From assembly GCA_015680685.1 (NCBI GenBank), contig MNCI01007937.1:1118007-1180006 (forward strand): a stretch of DNA of 62,000 nucleotides, given 5' to 3'. The DNA is from Gnetum montanum (Eukaryota > Streptophyta > Gnetopsida > Gnetales > Gnetaceae). The notes beneath the pieces are model-generated. The model was not told the origin of the DNA, searched no databases, and saw nothing but the letters and a program-made list of their open reading frames with translations. Numbering within the stretch: the stretch's first letter is position 1; the number at the start of each line of letters is the position of its first letter. This document shows positions 1 through 12,010 of this stretch, one piece after another. The position numbers and the translations under genes are program-made.

Positions 1-369
1 GCGTTATGTGTGGTGATCCCAGTAACAATTAGCATTTGGTAGCCACAGTTGCACAATTCAGGGTGTGTACGGTAAGTGGGAACGGATGTTGACGCTAGGA
101 CTTAGTGTTGTAGTTAGAGTTAGTTTTAGTTTCTCTACCCATCACCGTTTAGCATAGGAGATAAACTTTAAAATACCAAAAAAATCATATACCTCGGACT
201 TACTTAACCATACACCATGACAACAACAAGTAAGTTTGGGAAGACAACGAACGATTAACCCCAAGTGTTTCTTGTGGCGTTAAGGCATTTAGTCTGTGGA
301 GTTCAACCAAATTGCATGTGCTACGCTCGTTTCATATGGTTGAGTGTAGGGGTACCTCGCCACTCATCA
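1..369 (+). mobile_element. 3' end of a family A Ty3/gypsy LTR (3' LTR or solo LTR)
   Basis: Read on the minus strand this matches the LTR at 12011-12818 for most of its length, including the stretches around the polyA-like GTTTGAGGT and the CCGTTCCCACTT block. It ends in CCACTCATCA, the 3' terminus of N1 and G2 LTRs. The next bases are LINE coding sequence, not a primer-binding site, so this is the downstream end of a plus-oriented element or a solo LTR whose body lies left of the window. CCAAG (370-374) would be the right-hand target duplication; its partner is outside the window. It breaks the LINE ORF2 at 370. Confidence 0.85.
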
Positions 370-3300
370 CCAAGCATGCTGAGCAAATGGGCAAAGCCAG
401 AAAACATGGATGAAGGTTTTAGGGTCATTACATAAAGGGCACTTAGGGGAGTGAATTCCAAGGTATGCTAAACGTTTCTCGATTGGAAGACCTTGATGAA
501 GAAAACACCAAAGGAATTGTTGAATTTTGGGAAGAGTCGGGAGATGCCAAATTTGGTTGAAAAGAGAGATCCAAAAATCCTTTGATTCTTGTTTATTCCA
601 AGATCGATTACAGCGTAGAATGACTTCGAAAGAATCATGTAACAATTGGAAGGGAACATGTGGCCGATAAGGAAACATTTTTGACCCATTAGACTAATAG
701 AGGCCATGAAATAGACCTTGGATAGCACCATCTAGGTGTAATGATTGATGAAGAAATAAATGTAACTGGTGGAAGCAAAGCCGCATTGCTTTCGAAGCTC
801 CATATAGGTTTTCAAACACTTCACAAGAAATCCATTGATTAGCAAGACGAAGACAATTAAGGGAAATCACTCCCTTCCGGTACCAAATAATGGCTAATCT
901 TGCATTAGTAATGGCAAGAGGGGCAGGGGTCAAGGGTAACCACCAAGGGCAAAGCATGGGAAGGAGAGTAGGGTTAAGATGGATATTAGACCAATTAATA
1001 TGATGGTGGAAAACTTCCCAAGCCTTCCATATGCTTTTGAATACATGGGAACCAGGAATGGAGATAGAATGAGGAGAGAAAATCCAATTAATAGGATGGA
1101 TGTTTTTCCAAAAAGGCTTATGTTTAGGAAAACTTTGATGAAGCCTTAGTTGGAGAAGATTTCCAATTATGCCAAAGGTGTCCAGATGTTGTACTAACCA
1201 CTTAGCAACTAAGGTGAGTCCTTGTTTGTAGGAATTCAACAAACCTAATCCTCCTTTGTTTCTAGGAAGAGTGACAATGTTCCAAGCAACACAATGAAAA
1301 CCTCGTTGGGAATCTTTAGATGACCACATGAAGTCTCGAAATAACCGCTCCAAGTTTTGATAGGCTGTGTGGGAAGGAGCCCAGCACGAGAAATAATACA
1401 CATGGGTAGAAGCACAAATGGATTTACAAACAAGATATTTTCTTGCCAAGGTAAGGGGCTTAGTCTTCCACTTTTCAATTTTCTTACGAATACGAGAGAT
1501 AACTAGTTCCCACAGTGTATAAGTAGGACCACGAAATCGAAAAGGGATTCCCAAGAGCTTCATGATCTCATGGTCTTGGATTAATTTCCATGGATAGGTG
1601 GGGAGTTTACTATAATTGTTATGAAAACTATATACAGAAGATTTAGACCAATTAATGGTAGAACTAGAGAGAGAACAATATTGCTCTACTTGGGCTAAAA
1701 GTCGTTTAATATTATCGGTTGTATTTTGGATTAGAAAAAAAGAGTCATCAGCAAAATGCATATTAAGCAGTTGATGTTGAAGAGAGGAAAAGCGCACTCC
1801 ATATAGCATCCCTGATTGAATATCATGGTTAATTTGATGGCAAAGGAAATTCGCAGCAATGATAAAGAGATAAGGGGCAAGAGGACAACCTTGTCTTACT
1901 GATCTATGTATTGCAAAGGGGGCGGTGATGCCAAAGGTGGTGGCTATTCTTGCATTAGCATTTGAGAAGAGAAATTTTACCATATGAAGATACTTGGAGC
2001 CAAAACCTAGTTTTGACATAGTTTGAAGGATAAAGTCCCACTTAATGTTGTCGTAGGCCTTGGCATAGTCCAATTTCATCAAAAGGATGTCTTGGCCATC
2101 ATCCTCAGCCCACTGCAACCCTTTCCAAGTAGCCCCTACATTATCTAAGATATAACGCCATGGGACAAATCCGGTTTGTTGAGGGGATATAATTTTATGA
2201 AGGAATTTTTTCAAACATAAGGCTAAGCATTTGGCCCAAATTTTGTATACCACATTAAGAAGAGTAATGGGTCGCCAATTAGCTATCCTAGTAGGGTCTC
2301 CTGATTTGGGAAGGAGGCAAATAATCCCAAGATTTAAATTTGGTCCAAGAGAACCAAGATGGATAGCCTCTTTAATTACTTGGAAAAGATCATGGCCAAC
2401 AAGATTCTAATGCCTCTGAAAAAACTCAACAGGAAAACCATCATATCTAGGAGCTTTCCTAGAGCTGAGTTTGAAACAAGCATGTTGAAGCTCTTCTTGA
2501 GTGATATTAGCATCGAGGATGTGAGACATGGATGAGTCAACTAACCTAGGATAGTTACGCATAGTGGCCTCAAATGATGAGAGATTCATTGGGGAAGCTA
2601 TAAACAAGGCTTCAAAGTGCTCCTTAAGGTAAGAGAGTATACTATCATGATCAATGATAATAACACTATCCCTAGAGAGAGTATATGGGGATGGAATGGA
2701 AGGAGAGTTGTTAAGATATTTAAAAAATTCCTTACATTGCTCATCTTGAATCTTCAACCAAGTAAGTCTACTTTTGATTAAGGCACTGTGGGCCTTGTGG
2801 ACTTCCCAATATTGGAAAGTTGAGAAAACTTTAGCAAGTTCTTCATGAATGTGGGTATTAAAGGGTTCTATGGATAACCTTTCTATAAGATTATTAATAG
2901 TTGAACAAATGTTGTTGTACTCTTGTCTAGAACGAGAGGCCACTGCCTTGCTGAACTTTCGAGCAAAGTTCCTCACCCTACTAGTGGTTCGCAACCACCA
3001 TTGGATCCAACCAACTTGACCTATGGGCCTAGGTTCGACATTCCAAAGATTAGAAAGAAGTTGTTGAGACGAAGGAGAAGAGAATAAATTAGAGTGTAGG
3101 CGAAAGAGGTGGAGTCTGGTCCTATGTGAAGTACCAGAGATTTGCATGGAAATGATGATGGGATAATGGTCAGATAACATAGCATGTTGGTGAACCGTAG
3201 TGGTGGAGATTGCCTGCCAAAAGGATAGTGTGGAGAAGTAAAATCGATCTAGCCGACTATATATTCGAGCCTGACCCAGATGAAGGTTACTCCAAGTAAA

Positions 3301-3870
3301 TCTATGGAGAGGTCTGCTTGAGTTATCCTTGAATCAATCTAGGAGATAAAATTGTTTTTTAAAGTTAGACCAAGGTTGAAATTCACGAGGAGGAAGTCGA
3401 AAAGGAACTCCCCCAAGTTTATTGTGAGGGAATTCAATCATATTAAAATCTCCGTCAAAAATCCAAGGAACGGAAGGAAGAGAATAGGTTAGTTCCTGCC
3501 ATAAGTTATCCCATTCCATGGAGTCATTTGGAGCATAAATAGAGCAAACCCCAAAGGGTCCATGGAAGGAGGAAAAGATAGCCTAAGAAACTCTTTGACT
3601 TGAATCGAAACCAAAATGGATGAGTTTGCCTTTCCAATGGGCTGAAATGAGAATAGCTGCTCTACCTTTTCCATACACGTGGGAGGTAGCTATGACTGAG
3701 GAGTGGGGAAGAAACCTATGAGCTGAAAACACTAAGTCAGAAGCTGAAATTTTAATTTCCTGAAGAAGGATGAAATCAAAGGTGGTATTCAGACTAGAGA
3801 GAAAACTGCTAGCCCTTTTACCTTGAAGCCTATCTGTAAGGCCTCGAACATTCCAAGATACTAAATTCAT
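370..3870 (-). pseudogene. LINE ORF2: endonuclease-reverse transcriptase, four internal stops, 3' end cut
   Basis: One continuous minus-strand frame of about 1,167 codons. It opens with an apurinic endonuclease domain (MNLVSWNVRGL, LLQEIK near residue 37, WIFDGDFNMI near residue 125). A reverse transcriptase follows, with KLDYAKAYD, RQGCPLAP and the catalytic box FADD. Next is a C-terminal zinc-binding RVT-associated region (CPLCNDP...HVFWLCPF). Stops lie near 3580, 3331, 2404 and 691. All can be explained by single transitions (for example TGG to TAG after FFQRH). No frameshift was seen. The last codons are replaced by the LTR ending at 369. In a working element this enzyme nicks target DNA and reverse transcribes the LINE RNA. 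Confidence 0.9.
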
Positions 3871-5126
3871 GAGGAGGTAGAAGATGTGGGTAGGGAAAGA
3901 ACTTTAGAGGATTTGAGGGTTGATATGTCCACTTGCATTATGTTGAAGAGGACAACAAAGGGGTCTTTTGTAATAACTGGAACTATAGAAGAAGGTGTAT
4001 GGGAGGGAGATAATGGTGGGTCAGAAAAGGAGGATGGTTTAGCTCTTTTCCTGCCCCCATCATTCACTCCCTTAGTGGTTGAAATAGAGTCCTTGAAAGA
4101 TTTAGACTGGGTGACTTTAGCTTGCGAAGTGATTTTTATAGAGGAGCTAGAATGAGGGACTTGTGTGGTAGAGGATTTAGGTTTGGAGAGAAAACTAGAG
4201 GTCTTGTGGGGAGTGGCTGCAAATTTAAATGTTTTCGGTAGGACTTGAGTTTCATCTATAGGGGAAGAACGATTTTGTGAAGGGTTGTTTGCATTTTTCT
4301 TCCTAGCTAAGGAAGGGCAGGCCGAGATGTGGTGATCAGCTCGATGACAATAGCTACAGGAGTTTGGAAGGTAAAAATAATCAACTTTTTGTGTGAACAA
4401 TTTTCCTCCAGCCGCTAATGTGAGAGAGGTTTTCTTGTGAGAGATGTCTAGTTCTATACAGGAGCAAAAAAACTTAATTCCATTAACCTCTACTCCGTGA
4501 TCAGAGATAATGTGACCTAGGGTACTGACAATGTCTCTCTCAAAGGTGGAAAAAATAAGTGGAAGATTAGGTAACTCCACATAACAGGGGATAGTTTTAT
4601 AGGTTGGGTCAGTGACATCGAAGTCAAATTTCCATGGACGGACGACCAGGGTGGCATTTCGTGCTGGGAAAAAATAGGCTGAAAGGGCTTTCTTGACATG
4701 AGAAGCATCAGAGAGTTTTACGAGCACAAAGTTTCGGGCATAATATCGGGCATAGGAAATGGTTATACCGTGAGATTGTAGAATAGATTTGATGTACAAA
4801 TTGAGATTTACTGATCGGGGAATAAAACCCATAATTTGAATAAAAATGAACCGAGATGAAAATTCTTCAGCTACATTATCAAAAAGATCGTTCGAAATAA
4901 AAAAATCAATATTAGTGGAGTTGGGGGGGACTTCCCTGCTAAGAAGAACCAGACGGGCCTTGAGATTCATCCATGACTGCACTGTAGCAAATACCTTCTT
5001 TGCCAATAGCACAGTCCTACGTAGCACTCCTAGATCGGAAGCACCAGTGGACCCGTTGACGCCAAACCACCATTGAACCCGTTGATGCCAAAATGCCACA
5101 GGTCCACCCAATGATGTGAAAAACAA
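3867..5126 (-). CDS. LINE ORF1 protein (nucleic-acid binding, CCHC zinc knuckle)
   Basis: An uninterrupted 419-codon frame. The N-terminal half resembles the DUF4283-type domain of plant L1 ORF1 proteins (residues about 60-230, with a conserved-looking PWKFDFD segment). One zinc knuckle, CSYCHRADHHISAC, spacing CX2CX4HX4C, lies near residue 260. A Ser/Pro/Lys-rich tail follows. In L1 elements this protein coats the RNA as part of the ribonucleoprotein. The stop codon overlaps the ORF2 start in the tetranucleotide ATGA, so ORF2 could be translated by reinitiation. The chosen ATG is the first in the open frame; a start further upstream is blocked by a stop. Confidence 0.85.
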   Translation of the reverse strand: MFFTSLGGPVAFWHQRVQWWFGVNGSTGASDLGVLRRTVLLAKKVFATVQSWMNLKARLVLLSREVPPNSTNIDFFISNDLFDNVAEEFSSRFIFIQIMGFIPRSVNLNLYIKSILQSHGITISYARYYARNFVLVKLSDASHVKKALSAYFFPARNATLVVRPWKFDFDVTDPTYKTIPCYVELPNLPLIFSTFERDIVSTLGHIISDHGVEVNGIKFFCSCIELDISHKKTSLTLAAGGKLFTQKVDYFYLPNSCSYCHRADHHISACPSLARKKNANNPSQNRSSPIDETQVLPKTFKFAATPHKTSSFLSKPKSSTTQVPHSSSSIKITSQAKVTQSKSFKDSISTTKGVNDGGRKRAKPSSFSDPPLSPSHTPSSIVPVITKDPFVVLFNIMQVDISTLKSSKVLSLPTSSTSS

Positions 5127-5948
5127 ATCTCAGAAGTTTGAACTTAATGGTGGCGATCTCGGATCTGTGACACCCTTGACTCAGAACTGTCAGGCTAGTT
5201 TAGCTCATGAGACCGATTGGCTACTAGGGAATTGCAGTAACGTAGATTTGGGTTTGCAGCAATAAGCAACACCCTGCATCAACACAGATCTGCAAGCGTA
5301 GCCATGCAGATGTAGAAGGAAAAAATTTTCAAACCCTATTTTCTCAAAACGCTCTCTTTGGTTTATTAGAATCGGAGTTATGGTTTTTGAGATATCACGA
5401 TTTCTAGTTTGCTAAAATACTATAAAAGTTTCGGATATTTAAACTAGGTGACCATAAAAAGTCATGGTTAGATGAGATTTTAGTGTATGATTTAGTAGAG
5501 CACTTAATAATAAAAAAACTGGTAGCTTCAAATGGAATTTGATTTGGAATCTCGGTATGCATGATACAAGTGTTTATATGTGAGGAAAGAGAAATTAGGG
5601 AAAAAGGCTTGTGAAAAATAATTTTTTGAAAAGTTGAAATTAAAATTAAAATAAAAAAAAAGTCAAACATCACCACGGAAAGCACTTTACGTGCATATAT
5701 GCATCATATGCATAATACATAAGCATAACATATGTAATGCAAGTTATAATTTTTCTTCTTCATTGCTTCTAACACCTCATCCATCATGTGTTTTCCATCA
5801 CTTGTTTTTGCCATTTGTTTCTTTCAACCATTGTTTTGCAAAATGATGTTTCATTTTTTTTTTCCACAAAGATGTGTTTGCCCTTTCTTTTTTGTTTTGA
5901 AGGTGATTTGAGCCTAGTTTCTTTCACTTTTTCCCTATTTCTTTATTT
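5127..5948. other. Intergenic; first part probably the LINE 5' UTR
   Basis: No convincing gene. Next to ORF1, the minus-strand sequence contains a short imperfect repeat (GGCATCAACGGGTTCAATGG followed by GGCGTCAACGGGTCCACTGG at about 5045-5095, running into ORF1). The following 200 bases are less AT-rich than the rest and are plausibly LINE 5' UTR. From about 5400 the DNA is AT-rich with only short chance frames. The plus-strand LINE fragment begins around 5949. Confidence 0.4.
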
Positions 5949-7386
5949 GCTACTCCCACTACCATATGGAACAATGTGGTGGAAAAGGTGAAACATAAAG
6001 CTTTGAAATGGGCTTCTAAACCCTCATCTCTTGTAGGTATATTTATCATAGTTAATCATATTTTGAGCTCCATTCATGTCTATTACTCTTCCTTTATGGC
6101 TCCCTCCAAATCTTCCTTTCAATGCATTAACAACATTCTTAGGAATTTCCTTTGGGGGGATAAGGATGATCATAAAGCTTTTCATCGAGTAGCTTGGGAT
6201 ACTTGCACTTTAAGTAAAGAACATGGGGGCTATTGAGCACTAGAGTATTCTCTTGGCCTCCAAATGGGTAACTTGGTGTATTGAAGGAGATGAAGCTTGG
6301 AAGATCCTTTTTAGGCATAACATCTCTTGTCTTGGCATTCACCATAGATGGCAAAATACTCATTGGAGCAATTGGATCATTAGTGAAGGCTCTAAGAAGA
6401 TCAAAGATTCTTTCTTGTTTAAGAAAATTTGGCGATGTTGGAGCCAACTTAGAGGCTTGTTGCAATGGAAACCTTCCCATATCAGCTTGCACTCTCTGTT
6501 GACATGCTCGATCTAGTGGTCTCCTATTTTTAAAAAGAATGTAGGTTGTCTTTATGATGAATTCTCTCATAGAGCCAATCATTTTGTTGACCACAATCTC
6601 CACCATATTGATCAATTATATACTGTTAGAAATGATTCTCCTTCCCTCTCTTGGACACATGCAAAAGTAAAATGGGGGTTTCATAGACAAGATATTATCA
6701 TTTACCAACACATTGAGCAAGTTCTCTCCAAATTTTCTTTGCATAAGTTGCATACTAATACTCCTTGGTATGATGATTGGTTTTGGCTTGACAGTTCCCC
6801 TCTTCGCTCTTTATGCATATCTAAAGCCAAATCTTGGTTTCATGTGCAAGATTTTCAATTCTCCACTCTAAATAGACATTGGAGTTTACATCTTGAGAAC
6901 CACCAGCGGAAAACTATTTTTCGTCAGATTTGGACTTCCAAGGCCCAACCTAAGCACCGTTTCTTTTTTTGGTCCTTGGTTCATCAAGGTCTTCCCATCG
7001 GACATAGGCTTCATTTCTTAGAAATTGATCATCCTAAATGCCCCATTTGTAAAGTGGATGACTCTTTTCAGCATGTCTTTTGGGATTGCTCTTTCTCTCA
7101 ACACATTTGGAAATGGTGTCAATATCTCCAAGTCTTCCTTCCTAACCATTCTATTGGTTTTTCTCAATGTATCTTTTAAGTTGATTGTGTTAAGCATCAC
7201 CTTCAAAAAGCCTGGAAAATCCTCTTATTTGAGATTATCTTCTTTATTTGGAAATGTCGCCTAGATGCTTGGTATCAAAACACAAACTACAATAAATTTG
7301 ACTACGGTATGAAATGCTCTATTGCTAGTATTGTTCAACTTCAATGTCGAGAACTAGGCTTTATCAATAATATTACCTTTTTCTAA
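5949..7386 (+). pseudogene. 5'-truncated LINE: ORF2 C-terminal part
   Basis: The plus-strand translation aligns with the C-terminal half of ORF2 of the neighbouring LINE. Shared features are TTIWNNVVEKVKHKALKW, a fingers-to-tail segment with IHVYYSSFMAPS and FLWGDKDD, and the terminal zinc-binding region HPKCPICKVDDSFQHVFWDC. A final IWKCRLDAW segment is followed by a stop at 7384-7386. One frameshift lies near 6240 and in-frame stops near 6516 and 7177. The endonuclease and RT catalytic boxes are absent. This is the usual product of incomplete target-primed reverse transcription. It is in opposite orientation to, and well diverged from, the LINE at 370-5126. Confidence 0.85.
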
Positions 7387-8504
7387 ATCGTTTCTCTTTG
7401 AGTTAGTTGTATTGATCTCCTTTTTTAGTTGTTGTCCTGGGGGGTGCGATAAGCTTATGTCTTGTTACAGGTGACTGGGGGGTCATCTTGCAACATTGGG
7501 CTCTGTTAAGGTTTTGGTTTTAATTTTTTCTTCTCCAGCTTGTAGCTCACCTTAACAACCCCCACTGCCACACACCCCCCCTGTCCACTATGGTTGAAAG
7601 CCCTACCAACACGAGTAAGGAAGTTTATTTTATTTTCTTTTCACATGGCTATCCCATATTGCTATGGATTCTCATCTCTCCTCTTTGCTTTCTTTTCTAT
7701 TATTCTTTTATGATTTTAATTAATATGTTGAGATGCTATGAAATTTTTGTAATTTTGGGTTTTTTTAAAAAAAAATATTTTAATCTTGTTCATACCTTTT
7801 TTTTGGTCTTTTGGTAAGTTTTGAAAATTGCAAAAATTATGTCCAAATTGTTCTTGAATATTTCATGAATATTTAGGGTTTTCTTATAACATAAACATAA
7901 TTTTTTAAGAATTTTAAGGAATTTGAGCTTTTATGGATTTTTGGCCCATTTTGGGCACCTTTTGAACTTTTGAAATAAAAAATAGCATTTTTGTGACTAA
8001 TTTTGCTCAATTGGTAGTGGGAACTACAAATTCTTTTTGATGCCTTTATTTACATGTAGTAATGGAATGTCCCTCAATGAGATCTACACCATGAGAACAA
8101 GGGTTGTTGGATGGGTTTCTTACTCTAGATTTTGATTCGTAAGTCCATGTGAGGCTATGCATTTAGGTGAGACCATGGCATTGAGCAGTTGAGTCTAGTG
8201 GTGTGTAATGAGCATAGTCAAGATCTATTCTTCTAATGACACATGTGCCTTGACTATTGAGGATGTTAGTAGTGAGGTTATTGCCAAAACTTGGCCATTA
8301 GTGACTTATTTGGGATCACGAGGCTAATTCGATGATAGTAGTGAGGTTGTTCCAAGAGGTGTCAATGAGTCCCTTTAGCGCTAAGGATAACCAAGGCCTA
8401 ACCTTCAGAGATGCCTAGTTAAAATATGCATTCATTAGATTTTGTTAGACAAATATATGATACCTTTTAACAAAAAAAGCTTAAATAATTAAAATAACAG
8501 AAAT
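7387..8504. other. LINE 3' UTR then unassigned AT-rich DNA
   Basis: The first 200 bases carry G-rich (GTCCTGGGGGGTGCG, near 7433) and C-rich (near 7558-7582) runs and probably form the LINE 3' UTR. No polyA tail or target duplication was identified. From 7590 on the sequence is AT-rich with no recognisable gene or element. The small frame at 7590-7817 is low-complexity and hydrophobic and looks fortuitous. Confidence 0.5.
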
Positions 8505-8673
8505 TTTGTGGATGTATGGATGAAGTGAACTCATTGCCTGCCATATCAAAAGAACCATACCTTAGTATCAACATCATAACTTAAAGGTAAAAACCAAACA
8601 TTAGCAATCAATAGAAAAATAGTTCATACCATCATTAAGAACACTTATTGGGTGACAAACTTACAAGATGGAT

Positions 8674-8693
8674 AACACACACACACACACACA
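8674..8693. repeat. AC dinucleotide microsatellite
   Basis: Ten uninterrupted AC units inside the degraded 3' region of G1. G2 has a non-repetitive ACAAACATACAAAG at the equivalent place, so the tract expanded in this copy. Confidence 0.95.
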
Positions 8694-9056
8694 AAATGAA
8701 AAAGTATAACAATTTTGTAAAACAAAAAATAAGAAAAGTTAAAGNGGGGTGGAAGTTGGCGATGCTCATATTCCAATGTATCTATGCCTTTGTTGTTGGC
8801 ATGAGTTATTCCCCCAGTTTATTCCATGCATGTTGGTCAGTTGCTCTTTCGACTAGCTGTCAACCATGGGGTATCTACTTGTTGTGTGGTTGCTACATAT
8901 AGGCACCTTTTTCTTAGAGTTTCTAGGGCACACCTATTGCATGCAAGAGATGTTAAATTTCGCATCACCCATGATTCCTGCATGTCATCATCCTCTGAGT
9001 CACTGTATGTGATGCATGGAACTTTCTTCTTCTCGATCTTTCCATAAATGTTTACC

Positions 9057-9707
9057 TTAGATATTTCCAAGGAAAGATCGTGGATTCCTAGGCATGCGTC
9101 TATTGTGCTTAGCTAGCTCTAGTTGAATATTGCTCTTCTTGAGTTGGGGCAGGTTCCAGGCTTGATACATTTCTCGTGAAATTAAGTTGACTCTGGAACC
9201 TGAGTCAAGAAGAGCCTTATGTGGTTCATTCCTGATGACTTGGAGGTAGATTAAGAGACTTCCAGGGTCAGATAGTTTCCTAGGAAGGTGGCCTACCTTG
9301 ATCCAGTCAGTTACAATATGTGTTAACATAACCATATGTGTTGAGCTTTGGTATTGGTTTGAAGGGAGCTTCGAAGCCTTATTTGTTGGAGAGGTGTGCA
9401 CAGACTCAACCGCTTGTGGTTGTGAGAGCTTGTCTGGGCTTTTGGTTTTGAAAAAAGGTCTTTTCTTTTTGCAGTTGTCAGAACCAGCAGCAGGTTGAAG
9501 GTTTAGAGCTCTCATAGTGTTACATTGATGTGGTTGAGTGGGGAGTTCCCCTTGCATTGTTAGAGTAGGAGGTGTTGGAACTAATGGTGCGAGAGAGGCG
9601 GATGGATTAGGAGGATGGCATGGATATGGAGCATCTCCTGGAGGAGAAGGAGTCCTTCTAAAGTACTCCCAAAATTGGTAGTGACGTTGTGGAGTTGTGT
9701 GACCCAT
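9057..9707 (-). pseudogene. Gag tail and aspartic protease of G1
   Basis: Same frame as gag. A Pro-rich segment (residues 1-70) and a KKRPFFK motif lead to a retropepsin start, KALLDSGSRVNLIS near residue 165, with the catalytic DSG triad intact. The frame stops at 9057, near where a short family match continues towards the deletion join. The upstream linker at 9708-10377 is broken by many stops but still shows a PQSWG segment shared with N1. The protease would cleave Gag-Pol; here it lacks the downstream pol. Confidence 0.8.
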
Positions 9708-10379
9708 GGAGTCACTTGGAGAAACCGGCTGCTACATGTAGTAGCCACAAGGATCTGGTTGCTGGTAAGGGTATTGTTGTCTCGGTGGTGGCATCCCCCA
9801 TGACTGTGGATATTGCCACTGCTGACGTTGCCTGATAAGTTGTGGCAGAGTTCCACTTGGATAGTATGTTAATGGTTGGTGGAACTACCTTGCGTTACCT
9901 TGGGGATAAGGTAATCTTCGGGGTGTCTACCGTCTATTAAGTCTCGGGTTGAGTGCATACACCCTAGACTCTTGTAGATGTGAGATTATTAGACAACATC
10001 CCTTAGGATGGTCATATTAGAAGATATCACATCCACCATCATTGTCTGTGTCAGAATCCACAACCTCATTAGCAATATTCATTTTCCCCTTACCCTTGTC
10101 ACATGAAGGGCCTGAATCTCTCCACTTTTTCTTGTCTTTGTCACTACTTCATTCCTTCTTAGATTCCTCTACGATTTTCAAGACAATTTCAATTTTACTA
10201 TCTAAGGAGCTCCATATTTCATCTACCTTAGTTGATACTTCCGTTGTTAATTTTTGAAGCGCCAAGGTTTTTCTATTCACCAACTCTTCGAGTGGTGACT
10301 CATCCTCTTCATTGTAGAATCTCACTCCCTTCTTTCAGAGGGAAGGATCACGGTTATATTCTTTTACTCTTTCTCTCTT

Positions 10380-11429
10380 TCATAGCTCCCCTTCTTCTTT
10401 GGCTACTTGCTCCAACAATCGATGAACTTCATGGGATCTAAGTTCTGATAATCTCCCTTGGGCATAAGTCCCAAGGGTTCTCCTAGTTTTATACCTTAGC
10501 CCATCTATGATGTGGCAGAGTTGATCCCATTGTGCGTAACCATGGCTCGGGCAACAATGTAGTAATGCATAGTAGCAGCCCATGGCAGCATCCAAGGGTT
10601 CATGAGTTCCTTGATTCCATCCTTGGATCTAATTACGCAAGTTAGACACTCTAGAGTACATTTGATATTTATCGTTGAACAACTCTAACATCGTACTCCA
10701 TCTCCTAATGGTTTTCGATTCTAAGGACTGGTACCAACTCTCTGCTTCCTTTATGAGTGTCCTAGAAAACAACTTTAATTTTTGCCACTCATTCTCTATG
10801 TTTTGCAAGGCGCAGGCATCGTGGAATGCCTGTAAATGATTTTTCAGATTAGCGTTGTATCCCCCTTCGAAGCGTGGAATATTTTTCATGTCTAATATCT
10901 TGATCTGACTGTTCTTTTGATGTCTTGTTGGTATCCTCACTGCCTCTGTGATATCTAGCATACTTCAGGTGGCAAGTAGGGGTTCGTCATGATCATCTCT
11001 TTCATGATGTCTATGATGCCTACGTGGTTCCCTACTTTCCCTTCTTTCATCCCTTGATTCTCTTAATTTCCTTCGTCCTCTCTCTCGACTCCCTCGTCGA
11101 GGTCTCTCATTTTGCCTACATCTATCCTCATCATTATGCTCTTGATGACTATGCCTTGATGTGGAAGGAGAGGGTGAATGATGAGATGAAGGGGAAGAAG
11201 AAGGAGAACCATTGTCATGACGATGTTTCTTACCTTCTCTTCTGTGGCTACGGCCCCGATCGTGATGACGATTAGAATGCCTATCTTTGTCATGTGTTTT
11301 TGTTCCCTCAGTGAACAGTTGGTGTTCATGAGGATTAGAACCAAGGTTGTATATCATGGAGCATAGGTTTTGATACCCCACCTCCTCACTATCGTTAGGA
11401 GGGGAAATATCTTTTGATAGAGAACCCAT
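10380..11429 (-). pseudogene. Gag of G1, two internal stops
   Basis: One minus-strand frame in three segments separated by stops near 10963 and 10627. The N-terminal 150 residues are strongly basic and rich in His, Arg, Ser and Glu. The middle has the retrotransposon gag core (FEGGYNANLKNHLQAF, SRTLIKEAESWYQSL, WSTMLELFNDKY). The last part has CHIIDGLRYKTRRTLGTYAQ. N1 has a clearly homologous core at 24165-24686. Gag forms the virus-like particle that packages element RNA. The frame decays into stops beyond 10380. Confidence 0.85.
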
Positions 11430-11991
11430 TATAAGTGGTTCACCATATCCAATTTAACTTAAGACGTGCAGGACCCCTTTTCCCTTCAACAATGTATGAT
11501 GGCTCTCCTACCTCAAGTCCCTTAGACGTTGCGCTGATGTGGGATGGTAATCCCTCATGTAAAAATCTTCCGCAATGTATTCAGCGTATAATTCTGTCAT
11601 GCCTATCTGTGCTAGAGCACGGAGAAGCATGTTGGGAACTGCACGATCTGGAGGTAACACTATGTTACCTTGCAAATCTCTCTAGCGCATCAGTTCATCC
11701 AAATGGAGGATAAAAGTAAAATTGGGTATATACTCATCAGGATGTGTATATACCACCCTATATTGTTGAGGAACTGGCTGATTTTGGTTATGTGTTTTAG
11801 GCTACCGACTATCTCTCGTATGATCCCTAAGTGGTGTAATGCTCTTATGAGAAGAAGAAGAAGACATTGTGTCTTATCGGTGTGCTATTTAATCATTATA
11901 TAGATTTTTCATTTAATTAAGCCTAAGGTTCATTTAAGCTCCCAACGATGTGAGTAATTTCCTATGTTCTACTTAGCACACAAACACTTAG

Positions 11992-12009
11992 TCCCTAAAA
12001 ACGGTGCCA
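11992..12009 (-). other. Primer-binding site of G1 (tRNA-Asp type, degenerate)
   Basis: Directly inside the LTR on the minus strand stands TTGGCACCGTTTTTAGGGAC. It matches the start and end of the plant tRNA-Asp 3'-end complement used by Athila-type elements (TGGCGCCGTTGCCGGGGA) with substitutions in the middle. G2 and N1 have closer versions at the equivalent place. Confidence 0.7.
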
Positions 12010-12010
12010 A

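Larger units (their letters stand above)
370..5126 (-). mobile_element. L1-type LINE, 3'-interrupted, nearly intact reading frames
   Basis: On the minus strand this holds ORF1 (CCHC zinc knuckle protein) followed by ORF2 (endonuclease, reverse transcriptase, C-terminal zinc-binding region) in the order typical of plant L1 elements. ORF1 is open for 419 codons and ORF2 is in one frame with four stops. The LTR ending at 369 cuts off the last part of ORF2 and the 3' UTR. The 5' UTR probably extends past 5126, but no boundary or target duplication was found. It is the best preserved protein-coding element in the window. Confidence 0.9.

Noticed and set aside
3886-4155. Plus-strand frame of 89 codons inside LINE ORF1
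   Set aside because: Shadow of the intact 419-codon ORF1 on the other strand.
7590-7817. 75-codon plus-strand frame
   Set aside because: Low-complexity hydrophobic translation in T-rich DNA, no family features, no neighbouring coding signal.
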